A stretch of 59,510 bases of DNA, taken from contig CBFIHZ010000023.1 in NCBI GenBank assembly GCA_965662545.1, positions 1 to 59,510 on the forward strand, written 5' to 3'. The translations under genes were made by a program, and so were the position numbers. Below the pieces are notes generated by a model. The model worked only from the letters and a program-made list of their open reading frames with translations, searched no databases and was not told where the DNA came from. Source of the stretch: CPC320 sp002684375 (GTDB taxonomy: Bacteria; Pseudomonadota; Alphaproteobacteria; Rhodobacterales; Rhodobacteraceae). Positions 53,101 through 59,510 of this stretch are shown here, one piece after another. Positions within the stretch are counted from its first letter, which is position 1. Each line of letters starts with the position of its first letter.

Positions 53101-53527
53101 TCCAGTTTTCCATCCTACAGACATCACACAAAATAATAATTCACAGCCGAGACCGCATTTTTCAAAAGCTTTCCACATCCTGAACATCATTTTTCATGAT
53201 GATGCCCAGTTATTTCAGCTTTAAAATCACTCTAAAGGTGCAAATCGAAAAGGTATTTTTCAAACAAAAGCAATAACTTAAGCCTTTATAAATACCAATC
53301 ATAACGATAGATTGCGACCTCCTTAACTGATTATCCCTCAGCGACCGATCTCAGAGCCGAGTCGCTCGGAAAAGTGATACCAAAACTCTGAGCGCCTGAG
53401 CAACTGATCTTCTAACTTGACTCTGTATTTTAAGAAAAAGAATCTCTAGAATAGAAAAATAGTGATATAAATTAAAGAGGCGCGGCCAATAAGCCACGCC
53501 TCTCAAATTAAATAGTTGTAGAATGGA
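53101..53527. other. 427-base gene-free region between dnaA and rpsT
   Basis: No gene is visible. It holds the dnaA promoter and, at its right end, the rpsT terminator (53476-53503). It is AT-rich with small dyads such as AGCGAC/GTCGCT around 53340-53368. I looked for DnaA boxes (TTATCCACA) as an oriC sign and found only partial matches, GATTATCCCTC near 53330 and CTTTCCACA near 53168. Confidence 0.5.
53476..53503 (-). terminator. Rho-independent terminator of rpsT
   Basis: AGAGGCG at 53476-53482 pairs with CGCCTCT at 53497-53503, then one mismatch and GGC with GCC, closing a CAATAA loop. On the minus strand it is followed by TTAATTTATATC, a T-rich tail. It lies 24 bases after the rpsT stop. 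Confidence 0.8.
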
Positions 53528-53791
53528 TTAAGCGATTGCTTTGACGCGAGAGGCCAATCTTGACATCTTACGAGCCGCAGTATTTTTGTGGTACACGCCA
53601 TTCGACACGCCCCGCATCAATTCAGGTTGCGCGGCCTGCAAAGCCGCACTTGCCACGGCCTTATCACCCGTTTCAATAGCTTCTTCTACTTTGCGCAGAA
53701 AGGTTCTGATCCGTGAACGACGCGCCGTATTTACGGCATTGCGGCGCTCGTTCTGACGTGCGCGTTTTTTAGATTGGGGCGTATTAGCCAT
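53528..53791 (-). CDS. rpsT: 30S ribosomal protein S20
   Basis: An 87-residue basic helical protein. MANTPQSKKRARQNERRNAV and RSRIRTFLRKVEEAIETGDK are the conserved N-terminal features, and YHKNTAARKMSRLASRVKAI the C-terminal RNA-binding helix. It binds 16S rRNA early in assembly. It is monocistronic, with its own terminator, and lies upstream of dnaA as is usual in Rhodobacterales. Confidence 0.98.
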   Translation of the reverse strand: MANTPQSKKRARQNERRNAVNTARRSRIRTFLRKVEEAIETGDKAVASAALQAAQPELMRGVSNGVYHKNTAARKMSRLASRVKAIA

Positions 53792-53907
53792 AAGGTGTCA
53801 TCCCGTTTTGGGGTTCAATGAGAATTTGAAGGCCCTCCCTAAGACCGACTCAATCTCAAGTCAACTGGTTTCAGTATTAATATCCAAATCAGCGCTGGAA
53901 TTCGTGA

Positions 53908-54684
53908 TCAACGGTCCCGGAACTGCGGTTGTCTTTTCTCAACAAAGGCGCTCATACCTTCGGTTTGATCGTCTGTTGCAAACAAGCTGTGGAACACGCG
54001 GCGTTCAAACAGTAAACCTTCGGCCAGCGTCGTCTCATAAGAGCGGTTGACCATTTCTTTCACAGCCATCACGCTGATCTTGGATTTTTCCGCAATCTTC
54101 AGCGCCGCCGAAGTCGCCTCTTTCATAAGATTTTTTACCGGCACCACCCGGGAGACCAACCCACAGCGCTCAGCCTCTTCGGCATCCATAAACCGGCCCG
54201 TCAGGTTCATATCCATTGACTTGGACTTGCCGATAAATCGGGTCAACCGCTGGGTTCCGCCAAGACCAGCAGAAACGCCCAGATTGATTTCTGGTTGACC
54301 AAATTTCGCCGTATCAGACGCTATGATGAAATCGCACATCATTGCCAGCTCGCATCCACCACCCAGTGCATAGCCTGAAACGGCCGCGATAATCGGCTTG
54401 CGAACGCGTTGGATTTGTTCGATTTCGGCTGTGAACATATCATTGTAAAACACATCCACAAAGTTTTTGTCGCGCATCGTGGTGATATCTGCGCCCGCTG
54501 CAAACGCCTTTTCCGATCCGGTCAGGATGATACAGCGGACCTTTTCGTTCGCCTGTGCAGCGGTCAGCGCGTCACCCAATTCGCTCAGCAGCGTGTCGTT
54601 TAGCGCATTCAATGCATCCGGGCGATTTAACTTAATTGTTTCAACGTGGTCTTCCCGCTCAACGATAATCGTTTCATAGGCCAT
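53908..54684 (-). CDS. Enoyl-CoA hydratase (crotonase family)
   Basis: A 258-residue crotonase-fold enzyme. The oxyanion-hole and acid blocks are EKAFAAGADITTMRDKNFVD (about 61-80), GYALGGGCELAMMCDFIIAS, with the first catalytic Glu, and FGQPEINLGVSAGLGGTQRL, with the second. The length and VSRVVPVKNLMKEATSAALK tail match short-chain enoyl-CoA hydratases that hydrate crotonyl-CoA and similar substrates in fatty-acid and amino-acid degradation. It sits between fpg and rpsT on the same strand. PaaF-like specificity cannot be told from FadB-like. Confidence 0.92.
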   Translation of the reverse strand: MAYETIIVEREDHVETIKLNRPDALNALNDTLLSELGDALTAAQANEKVRCIILTGSEKAFAAGADITTMRDKNFVDVFYNDMFTAEIEQIQRVRKPIIAAVSGYALGGGCELAMMCDFIIASDTAKFGQPEINLGVSAGLGGTQRLTRFIGKSKSMDMNLTGRFMDAEEAERCGLVSRVVPVKNLMKEATSAALKIAEKSKISVMAVKEMVNRSYETTLAEGLLFERRVFHSLFATDDQTEGMSAFVEKRQPQFRDR

Positions 54685-54746
54685 GACGTTTGCTCTCGAT
54701 TGTTACTCACCCAATCGCGCTTATCACGGTTGTTACCGTTTTTAAA

Positions 54747-55598
54747 CTATCTTTGGCATTGGTCACAATAGAAAGACGAGCGTCCCGATTGCACCACACG
54801 GCTGATCAGCCCCGCGCACCCATCACTGCTGCAAACCTCACCCTCACGGCCATAAACCGCAAAATTATGCTGAAAATATCCCAATTCTCCATCCGCCTGT
54901 CGGAAATCACGCAAACTCGAGCCACCCGCCTCAATGGCCTCATGCAGCACTTGGCGAATCACCGGCACAAGCGCTGCGACGCGCGCCTGAGATAAATCAG
55001 CAGCTCTGCAAAGTGGTGAGATGCCAGCCCGAAACAGCGCCTCACAGACATAAATATTGCCCAGGCCAGCGATTATTTTCTGATCAAGCAAGGCGGTTTT
55101 TATTGGCATTTTACGGCCCGTAAGCATTGCGCATAAATAAGTCTCGTTGAACGCATTGCCAAAGGGCTCTGGTCCGATCTGTTTCAACAAAGGATGCTCC
55201 TCGCCCTGCGCTGTCGACATCAAATCCATAGCACCAAACCGACGCGGATCATTAAACGTAACCCGGGCTTTATTGGCCATGTCAAACACCACATGGTCAT
55301 GTTTTGCAGGGGCTGGATGCGTGTGCACAAAGCGCCCCAACGGATCGCCCGAGATCAACATGCGGCCCGACATGCCCAAGTGTACCAATAAGGTTTCGCC
55401 ACCTGACAGGTCCATCAGGATATATTTTGACCGTCGCCGCAGCTCTAAAACGGTCTGCCCCGTCAGCCGCTGGGCCATTTGAGGCGGGAAGGGCCAGCGC
55501 AAATCGGGCCGATTGACATGGGCTTGAGCAATCACTTGACCCTGCATCACCGGAGCAAGACCGCGCATGACCGTTTCTACCTCGGGTAATTCAGGCAT
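54747..55598 (-). CDS. mutM: Formamidopyrimidine-DNA glycosylase
   Basis: A 283-residue bifunctional glycosylase/AP lyase (Fpg). It starts MPELPEVETVMRGLAPVMQG with the essential Pro1 and Glu2 after Met removal; the extra Met at 55601 would block that, so ATG 55598 is chosen. The H2TH region has LLDQKIIAGLGNIYVCEALF, and the C-terminal zinc finger has four Cys in EVCSSDGCAGLISRVVQSGR and SFYCDQCQR. It removes 8-oxoguanine. It is divergent from ubiE (87 bases between starts). Confidence 0.96.
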   Translation of the reverse strand: MPELPEVETVMRGLAPVMQGQVIAQAHVNRPDLRWPFPPQMAQRLTGQTVLELRRRSKYILMDLSGGETLLVHLGMSGRMLISGDPLGRFVHTHPAPAKHDHVVFDMANKARVTFNDPRRFGAMDLMSTAQGEEHPLLKQIGPEPFGNAFNETYLCAMLTGRKMPIKTALLDQKIIAGLGNIYVCEALFRAGISPLCRAADLSQARVAALVPVIRQVLHEAIEAGGSSLRDFRQADGELGYFQHNFAVYGREGEVCSSDGCAGLISRVVQSGRSSFYCDQCQR

Positions 55599-55685
55599 CA
55601 AATAACCTTTCTAAACCGGCAGGTGCATTGTAACACCCCGTGAGCGCCCTATAAGAAGTGCATAGGATATAAACGGCAAGGCCCG

Positions 55686-56438
55686 ATGAGCAACCAGAGC
55701 GACAAAACCACCCATTTCGGATTTGAAAATGTCCCCGAGTCCGAAAAAGCTGGACGCGTGCAAGGCGTCTTTTCCAGCGTGGCGTCAAAATACGATGTTA
55801 TGAATGACGTTATGTCTGCCGGCATTCACCGTGTGTGGAAAGACGCGATGATGGATTGGCTGGCCCCATACGGCGGTCAGAGACTTCTTGATGTGGCTGG
55901 CGGCACTGGCGATATTGCCTTTCGTTTTCTTAAGCGCGCAGGCAGTGGCGATGCCACAGTGCTGGACTTAACCGAACCAATGCTGACCGAAGGCCGCAAC
56001 CGTGCCGAAGCTGCCCAAATGGGAAACCAACTGGCCTGGGTGGTGGGCGACGCCATGGCGCTGCCATTCGAAGACAACAGTTTTGATGTCTATACAATCT
56101 CGTTTGGCATCCGCAACGTCACCAGACCCGAACAAGCACTACGCGAAGCGTTCCGGGTGCTGCGACCCGGTGGCCGGCTGATGGTGCTTGAATTCAGCCA
56201 ATTGCCCACTCCGGCACTGCAATGGATCTATGATAAATATTCGTTTAACATGATACCAACCATGGGAAAGATGATAACAGGAGATCGCGATAGTTATCAG
56301 TATCTTGTGGAGTCTATTCGTAAATTTCCAGATCAGGACCATTTTCTGTCTATGATCCAGCACTCTGGTTTCGAGCAGGCAAAATATCGAAACCTCAGCC
56401 TAGGCATTGCCTGCCTGCATTCGGGTTGGAAGCTTTAA
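55686..56438 (+). CDS. ubiE: Ubiquinone/menaquinone biosynthesis C-methyltransferase UbiE
   Basis: A 250-residue SAM methyltransferase. Blocks are KAGRVQGVFSSVASKYDVMN, the SAM motif GQRLLDVAGGTGDIAFRFLK, AMALPFEDNSFDVYTISFGI, RNVTRPEQALREAFRVLRPG and FPDQDHFLSMIQHSGFEQAK. It makes the C-methylation of the quinone ring. Its stop directly precedes the ubiB ATG, so the pair is an operon. Confidence 0.96.
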   Translation: MSNQSDKTTHFGFENVPESEKAGRVQGVFSSVASKYDVMNDVMSAGIHRVWKDAMMDWLAPYGGQRLLDVAGGTGDIAFRFLKRAGSGDATVLDLTEPMLTEGRNRAEAAQMGNQLAWVVGDAMALPFEDNSFDVYTISFGIRNVTRPEQALREAFRVLRPGGRLMVLEFSQLPTPALQWIYDKYSFNMIPTMGKMITGDRDSYQYLVESIRKFPDQDHFLSMIQHSGFEQAKYRNLSLGIACLHSGWKL

Positions 56439-57971
56439 ATGCGCGGGCCGCATAATATCTGGCGGCTGATCCGCACTGGAGCTACGCTAGAGCGTACTGG
56501 TGCAATGGGCGTGGTTCTAGATGCGTTTGACGCGCCGGCACATCTGCGCCTGACCGCACGCATTCTGGGGTGGCCGTTCAAATGGCTGGGGCTAAAAGGC
56601 GACTTAAATATGCCGCCAGCGCCTCGTGCCCTTACAGCATTGGGACCAGCTTATATCAAGTTTGGGCAGGTGCTATCGACCAGACCAGATGTGGTCGGCG
56701 ATGAATTGGCATCGCAACTTACTGTCTTGCAAGATAAACTGCCGCCGTTCTCCACCGAAATTGCCAAACAAAACATTGCGCATGAACTCGGAGTAGATGC
56801 CGATGTGATTTTTTCCGCCTTTAGCCCCGCTGTGGCTGCGGCGTCAATCGCGCAGGTACATCGGGCGACCCTGCGACAGAACGGCGAAGAGGTTGCGGTC
56901 AAAGTCCTGCGACCAGACATTGAGCGGGCGTTTCGCACAGACCTCGATGCCTTTTTTCTGGCAGCGCGGATTATCGAAGTGCTATCGCCTGCCTCACGCC
57001 GCTTGCGACCGTTGGATGTCATTAGCCATTTTGAAAGCGTTGTGTTGGGTGAATTAGACCTACGACTAGAAAGCTCAGCTGCGTCGGAATTTGCCGCCAA
57101 TACAGCTCAGGATGAGGGGTTCACCCTACCCGTAATCAAATGGCCTCATTCTAGCCGACGGGTGATGACGATGAGCTGGGCCGAGGGTGTGCCGATGGGT
57201 GACAATGCTGCCATTGATGCCGCCGGCCACAATCGACAGGCACTTAGTACGCGGGTTTTACAGCTGTTTCTCAACCACGCGCTGCGTGATGGTTATTTCC
57301 ATGCCGATATGCATCAGGGCAATATGAAAGTTGCGCCAAACGGTGATATCATTGCCTATGACTTTGGCATCATGGGCCATATCGATGAATATACCCGTCG
57401 GGTTTACGCTGAGATCCTCTTTGGCTTTATCCGCAAAGATTTCAAACGCGTAGCCGAAGTGCATTTTGAAGCAGGCTATGTCCCCGCGGATAAGGATGTT
57501 GACGAATTTGCCCGAGCGTTGCGGGCTGTTGGCGAGCCTATTTTCGGCATGGATGCTGATAAAATCTCAATGGCGCGACTGCTTAGCTATCTGTTCGAGG
57601 TTACCGAACGCTTTGGTATGGAAACCCGCACCGAGCTTATTTTGCTACAACGCACCATGGTGGTTGTGGAAGGGGTAGCACGTTCACTGGACCCGCAAAT
57701 GAACATCTGGAAAACCGCGCAGCCTATTGTCGAGGATTATATCAAGAAAAGTATCGGACCACGGGCTGTTTTGCGCGATCTGTCCAATACAGCTCAGGTT
57801 CTGGCGCGCTTTGGGCCACGCCTTCCCGCGCTGGTCGAAGCCGCGCTTATCCGGCAATCAACACCAATACCACCGCCGTACCCAAGCCGACGAAGCGGCA
57901 AAATTATCTGGGGAGGGATCGGTTTTGTGGTTGGCATAGCGCTCTCATTGTTAATTCTTGATGGATTTTAG
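56439..57971 (+). CDS. ubiB: UbiB-family protein kinase-like/ATPase in ubiquinone biosynthesis
   Basis: A 510-residue ABC1/ADCK/UbiB protein. The KxGQ motif and its surroundings are ALGPAYIKFGQVLSTRPDVV, the Ala-rich loop is AVAAASIAQVHRATL, and the ATP-binding and acidic segments are AVKVLRPDIERAFRTDLDAF, FHADMHQGNMKVAPNGDIIA and YDFGIMGHIDEYTRRVY. The C-terminus ends in a TM segment, IIWGGIGFVVGIALSLLIL, that anchors it in the inner membrane. It is needed for coenzyme Q synthesis. It follows ubiE with no gap. Confidence 0.96.
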   Translation: MRGPHNIWRLIRTGATLERTGAMGVVLDAFDAPAHLRLTARILGWPFKWLGLKGDLNMPPAPRALTALGPAYIKFGQVLSTRPDVVGDELASQLTVLQDKLPPFSTEIAKQNIAHELGVDADVIFSAFSPAVAAASIAQVHRATLRQNGEEVAVKVLRPDIERAFRTDLDAFFLAARIIEVLSPASRRLRPLDVISHFESVVLGELDLRLESSAASEFAANTAQDEGFTLPVIKWPHSSRRVMTMSWAEGVPMGDNAAIDAAGHNRQALSTRVLQLFLNHALRDGYFHADMHQGNMKVAPNGDIIAYDFGIMGHIDEYTRRVYAEILFGFIRKDFKRVAEVHFEAGYVPADKDVDEFARALRAVGEPIFGMDADKISMARLLSYLFEVTERFGMETRTELILLQRTMVVVEGVARSLDPQMNIWKTAQPIVEDYIKKSIGPRAVLRDLSNTAQVLARFGPRLPALVEAALIRQSTPIPPPYPSRRSGKIIWGGIGFVVGIALSLLILDGF

Positions 57972-58227
57972 GGACCAGCAAACAGAACTGGCCAATTAGC
58001 CAATATTACGTCAAGAAAATATCGTGCTAATAAACGCGCAGAATCAGACTATATTTCTGACTGCAGCCGCCAGAATAAAAAGTATATTCGTCGTGATTTT
58101 CCTATCTGATCCAAAGGATCGCCGAACTGGTTGGAACGGGTTTGTAAACATGACATGGCCTCGGGCTCAGATGGTCTGTTAGCGGATCCCAAGACGGTTA
58201 AAAACTCTTGTACTTGGACGAACACGT

Positions 58228-58872
58228 TTATGAATTTGCACGCAGCCCCTTGATTTTATCAAGCAAAACAGTTTGACCACCGGCCAGCGTTAGAAGTGTC
58301 TTTTTATCCGCAAAATTAACTTCAGTGATTTCTGAATACGCCTCAACAACATTTTCTCCAATGGATTTACCATCTTTAAAACTCTCGACAGAAAATGAAT
58401 AAACGCCAGCTTTCAAAACCTTTCCGTCCGTGCCTTTGCCCGACCAGTCAATCGCCTTTGACGCAAGCTCAATTTTCTTTTTTGCCACCTCTTTTCCATC
58501 CGCATCTTTCACGATCAGATTTGCGCTGGTGGCAGCTTTGTCAGGATTAACCAACAGCCGGATTGATGTCCCATCAAAATATCCTTTTTCTTCAACACGC
58601 GCATTTTTACCAATCAAACCCGCCGTGCCCAGCATCGCATTGCTGACCATTTTTTCCAAAAGCGTATTGGCCTTTATCTGCTGTTCAACCTGCGTAAACG
58701 TTGCCAATTGAGATGCAAAATCGGTGGGGTCTGACGGGTTCATCGGGTCTTGGTTTTTCGCCTGCGCCGTCATAAGTTTTAAAAACAAATTGAACTGCGC
58801 GTTTTCTTTCTTCGTTTCTGTCTGAGGATTAGATTTTACACCATTTGCGGCATTTTGAGTACCAACTTCCAT
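58228..58872 (-). CDS. flgD: Flagellar hook-capping protein FlgD
   Basis: A 214-residue protein. The N-terminal FlgD signature is clear, FNLFLKLMTAQAKNQDPMNP followed by SDPTDFASQLATFTQVEQQI. The FlgD Tudor/Ig-like C-terminus includes IRLLVNPDKAATSANLIVKD, DADGKEVAKKKIELASKAID and GVYSFSVESFKDGKSIGENV. It caps the growing hook so that FlgE can assemble. ATG 58872 has AGGGAG six bases upstream, and the fliK stop lies 11 bases before it, so both are one transcript from the right-hand flagellar locus. Confidence 0.93.
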   Translation of the reverse strand: MEVGTQNAANGVKSNPQTETKKENAQFNLFLKLMTAQAKNQDPMNPSDPTDFASQLATFTQVEQQIKANTLLEKMVSNAMLGTAGLIGKNARVEEKGYFDGTSIRLLVNPDKAATSANLIVKDADGKEVAKKKIELASKAIDWSGKGTDGKVLKAGVYSFSVESFKDGKSIGENVVEAYSEITEVNFADKKTLLTLAGGQTVLLDKIKGLRANS

Positions 58873-58883
58873 TTATTTTCTCC

Positions 58884-59510
58884 CTAAAGCCTCATATCCA
58901 GACCCTCGGCCTGAATAAGAATGGTTGCACCATTGTCTGACGAAATCACAGGTCCCTCTGCATCACCGTCTTGATCGGTATCACTTTCTGCATCAGACAA
59001 AGCGCCCTCTGACTGAAACGAAAAATCAGCTGTCCCAAACCCCAATGTTTGAAAGTCCTGTTGTAACTGATCAATATTGCGACGCATCAAATCAAGCGTC
59101 TCTCCCCGTTCTGCAAGGATTGAAACGATAACTCCGGATTCTGATACCGACACGCTAAGCCTCACCCTGCCGAGTTCTTCAGGCTGCAACATAATCTGCA
59201 CCGGCTTGCCCATCGCGGCGGGGATGTGATCTGCGATTTGTCGCGCGATTTGAGCCGGAGCGGCGAACTGAGGTGTGGCACTCTTTGCAGAGGACCCAGC
59301 AGAGATCCGCACCTCCGTTGTCAACTCGGTTGACGGGCGGGCCTCAGCCATGGACTCACCCCATTGAAATAACGTCTGCCCCTCAGCCGTCACTCCAGGC
59401 ACAATTACCACCTGTGCAACCGTCTGAGAGACCTTTGGTGCGCTCGGCCTGTCGATTGAAACCGGGTCAGATGCGGTTTTTGCCCTTGGAATCTCCGGGT
59501 CGGAGGGAAT
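58884..59510 (-). CDS. fliK: Flagellar hook-length control protein FliK, C-terminal part (cut by window end)
   Basis: The frame is open from the stop at 58884 to the right window edge, so the N-terminal part lies outside. A GTG at 59411 is in frame but is not the start. The visible C-terminal domain is Flg_hook: MGKPVQIMLQPEELGRVRLS, VSVSESGVIVSILAERGETL and DLMRRNIDQLQQDFQTLGFG. The part before it is Ala/Pro/Ser/Thr-rich (SSAKSATPQFAAPAQIA), as in FliK linkers, and the tail is acidic (SDAESDTDQDGDAEGPV). FliK sets hook length and switches export specificity. It precedes flgD by 11 bases. Confidence 0.88.
   Translation of the reverse strand: MPSDPEIPRAKTASDPVSIDRPSAPKVSQTVAQVVIVPGVTAEGQTLFQWGESMAEARPSTELTTEVRISAGSSAKSATPQFAAPAQIARQIADHIPAAMGKPVQIMLQPEELGRVRLSVSVSESGVIVSILAERGETLDLMRRNIDQLQQDFQTLGFGTADFSFQSEGALSDAESDTDQDGDAEGPVISSDNGATILIQAEGLDMRL

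Overview
The window looks like a chromosomal segment of a marine alphaproteobacterium of the order Rhodobacterales (Roseobacter group). This is inferred from gene order and protein character, not from a database search. The right end carries rpsT, dnaA, dnaN, recF and gyrB, flanked by an enoyl-CoA hydratase, fpg, and ubiE-ubiB. The middle carries leuCDB, rsfS-rlmH, rnr, the dapD/dapE block and rlmN. Both blocks are familiar in this order. I see no rRNA, tRNA, IS element, prophage or CRISPR array.

Layout. (1) 1-4161: the tail of an unidentified CDS, then two divergent, paralogous Amt-family transporters, each followed by its own single-TM microprotein. (2) 4276-8607: mgsABC-gmaS, the gamma-glutamylmethylamide/N-methylglutamate route for methylamine. 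Together with the Amt pair this reads as a methylamine uptake and assimilation locus. (3) 8788-9636: an EamA/DMT exporter. (4) 9766-14191: a tightly coupled four-gene operon of FMN hydroxy-acid oxidase, ThDP enzyme, transthyretin/HIUase-like protein and DmdA-type THF-dependent demethylase, followed by a convergent LysE exporter and a LysR regulator. (5) 16147-23493: an orphan membrane protein, a 14-bp degenerate tandem repeat, a peptide-type ABC importer with fused ATPases, and a divergent peptidase E homologue. (6) 23461-27836: a LysR regulator divergent from an operon of MttB-superfamily methyltransferase, ketopantoate-reductase-like and FAH-family genes, with a perfect inverted repeat between them. 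(7) 28013-30163: a membrane hybrid histidine kinase. (8) 30271-46630: housekeeping genes (leucine, lysine/cell wall, RNA processing, serine). (9) 46687-53791: the gyrB-recF-dnaN-dnaA-rpsT replication block. (10) 53908-59510: enoyl-CoA hydratase, fpg, ubiE-ubiB, flgD and a fliK cut by the window end.

The left 28 kb is accessory and has a shared theme: catabolism of methylated and nitrogenous small molecules (methylamine, a DMSP-like or other methylated compound, a quaternary-amine-like compound, peptides), with one-carbon transfer enzymes and LysR control. The two operons whose pathways I cannot name (9766-14191 and 24482-27836) are the best candidates for undescribed biology. Several start codons were moved inward to the ATG or GTG with a proper Shine-Dalgarno; each case is explained in its entry.
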